Origin: an uncultured Treponema sp.
GTDB taxonomy: Bacteria; Spirochaetota; Spirochaetia; Treponematales; Treponemataceae
DNA length: 5,185 bases
Assembly: GCA_937901865.1 (NCBI GenBank)
Contig: CALDID010000015.1
Location: forward strand, 1-5,185
Direction of reading: 5' to 3'
Part shown: positions 4,097 to 5,185 of the stretch, in pieces
Position numbering within the stretch: position 1 is the stretch's first letter
How the letters are laid out: each line of letters begins with the position of its first letter
Made by a program: the position numbers and the translations under genes
The notes under the pieces: generated by a model
Seen by the model: the letters and a program-made list of their open reading frames with translations, nothing else
Databases searched by the model: none
Told to the model about the DNA's origin: nothing

Positions 4097-5185
4097 ATGG
4101 CTTCAATAAATGAATATATTTCGCCTAAACTCGAAAAAATGCCTACGATTTACGCATACAGCGACAAGTCTTATCCCGATATGCTCAAAGTCGGCTACAC
4201 TACTCGCGATGTTGCCACGCGTATAAAAGAGCAATATCCAACACTGCACCCGAATGAAGTGCCGTACAAAATAGAGCTTGAGATGAGCGCGATGAGAGAT
4301 GACGGTTCTTCTTTTACTGACCACGATGTACACAGGACTTTAGAGAAAAAGGGATTTTATCGCCTAAAAGACGCTGACGGCAAAAAAACAGAATGGTTCA
4401 AATGCAGTCTAAACGACGTGAAAGCCGCCGTTATAGCCGTTCGGAAGCGAATCGACAACACAGAAAACCGCACGCAAAGTTTTTCTATGCGCCCCGAACA
4501 AGAAAAAGCTGTGGAAAAAACTATTGCGTATTTCAAAAAGACAAAAGCAGAAGGATACATCAAAAGCCCAAAATTCTTGTGGAACGCAAAAATGCGATTC
4601 GGCAAAACATTCGCGTCGTATCAGTTGGCTCGTGCAATGGGCTTTAAGCGTGTTTTGATTTTGACTTTTAAGCCTGCTGTGCAATCGGCGTGGAAAGAAG
4701 ATTTATTGTCGCACATCGATTTTGAAGGCTGGCAATTCATCAGTCGCCCCGAAAACGCAAACGAAGCAGACATAAACGAGCAATATAAAAAAGCCGACAA
4801 ATCACGCCCGATTGTGTGTTTTGGCAGTTTTCAAGATTTTCTTGGACGCACAGAAAGCGGCGGTATTAAAAGCAAAAATGAATGGGTTCATACAACCGCT
4901 TGGGATTTGGTAATCTTTGATGAATACCATTTTGGCGCGTGGCGGGACAATGCAAAGCTCCTTTTTGAATCAGAAGACGAAGAGAATTCTATCGACAGCA
5001 CAAGCGAAGCAACAGGCAACGAAATAAACGAAAGTTGGCTCCCGATTTCTACAAACTATTATTTGTATCTATCGGGAACACCTTTTAGAGCCTTGAACAG
5101 CGGAGAGTTCATCGAAGAGCAAATTTTTTCTTGGACATATACCGATGAGCAGGAAGCAAAAGCGAATTGGTATAAAGAGCATAAT
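4097..5185 (+). CDS. GIY-YIG nuclease-SF2 helicase fusion, N-terminal part of a large restriction-modification protein
   Basis: The first 363 residues of a protein that continues beyond the window. Residues about 15-115 form a GIY-YIG nuclease of the T5orf172/MUG113 kind: TIYAYS (17-22) and LKVGYTTRD (30-38) hold the two signature strands, R42 (in ATRIKEQ) is the likely catalytic arginine, H77/H79 follow, and E99 in KKTEWF is the likely metal ligand. From about residue 130 an SF2 helicase core begins: SMRPEQEKAV as a Q-motif-like start, Walker A NAKMRFGKT (163-171), RVLILTFKP as motif Ia, DEYH in LVIFDEYHFGAW (motif II, 275-278) and LSGTPF (325-330, motif III). An acidic stretch (291-310) lies between motifs II and III. 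Such heads usually continue into an Eco57I-like methylase, giving a single-chain enzyme that cuts unmodified DNA. That part is not visible here. It is transcribed divergently from the TA unit. Confidence 0.85.
   Translation, partial: MASINEYISPKLEKMPTIYAYSDKSYPDMLKVGYTTRDVATRIKEQYPTLHPNEVPYKIELEMSAMRDDGSSFTDHDVHRTLEKKGFYRLKDADGKKTEWFKCSLNDVKAAVIAVRKRIDNTENRTQSFSMRPEQEKAVEKTIAYFKKTKAEGYIKSPKFLWNAKMRFGKTFASYQLARAMGFKRVLILTFKPAVQSAWKEDLLSHIDFEGWQFISRPENANEADINEQYKKADKSRPIVCFGSFQDFLGRTESGGIKSKNEWVHTTAWDLVIFDEYHFGAWRDNAKLLFESEDEENSIDSTSEATGNEINESWLPISTNYYLYLSGTPFRALNSGEFIEEQIFSWTYTDEQEAKANWYKEHN

Noticed and set aside
4409..4684. Short open frames on both strands inside the GIY-YIG-helicase gene
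   Set aside because: The + frame 4097-5185 carries ordered helicase and nuclease motifs through this stretch, so the others are shadows.
2118..5155. A 13-bp identity (CGATGAGCAGGAA) between the methylase remnant (2118-2130) and the RM gene (5143-5155)
   Set aside because: Both encode Asp-Glu-Gln-Glu in unrelated contexts (different domains) and the match does not extend. It is best taken as coincidence.

Overview
The window looks like a low-GC bacterial chromosome carrying an accessory, defence-type region. A Treponema-like spirochaete is my best guess, judging by the base composition, the DUF6020-type membrane protein and the density of toxin-antitoxin (TA) genes. I cannot exclude a Firmicute or another anaerobe from sequence alone, and nothing here fixes the species.

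Layout. (1) 1-2028, + strand: the 3' end of a sugar-phosphate nucleotidyltransferase gene overlaps by 11 bp a gene for a large polytopic membrane protein (DUF6020-like). The pair probably belongs to a surface-polysaccharide or glycolipid operon. (2) 2029-2169, + strand: a remnant that encodes only the last 46 residues of an Eco57I-like restriction-modification (RM) methylase. It starts in the same frame, immediately after the membrane-protein stop codon. (3) 2144-2871: a complete antitoxin/PIN-toxin pair bracketed by a perfect 25-bp direct repeat. The repeat is the last seven codons and the first two stop-codon bases of the methylase remnant. (4) 2897-4040, - strand: two more TA pairs in one tightly packed transcription unit, in the order higB-like, higA-like, relB/dinJ-like, yoeB. 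(5) 4097-5185, + strand: the start of a large RM protein with a GIY-YIG nuclease domain joined to an SF2 helicase/translocase. It runs off the window.

How the parts fit. Three different RNase-toxin TA pairs lie between the tail of one RM-type gene and the head of another. The four-gene TA unit and the RM gene diverge from a 56-bp region. That region holds a consensus-like promoter for the TA unit, and the promoter sits so close to the first toxin gene that its mRNA should be leaderless. The toxin has no Shine-Dalgarno site while its antitoxin has a strong one. The first toxin (HigB-like) also seems to have lost about 13-16 residues of an N-terminal helix.

The points most worth checking are the relation between the methylase tail and the downstream RM gene, the 25-bp repeat around the PIN module, and possible shared control of the TA unit and the RM gene. 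Family assignments are made from recalled motifs, not from database searches.
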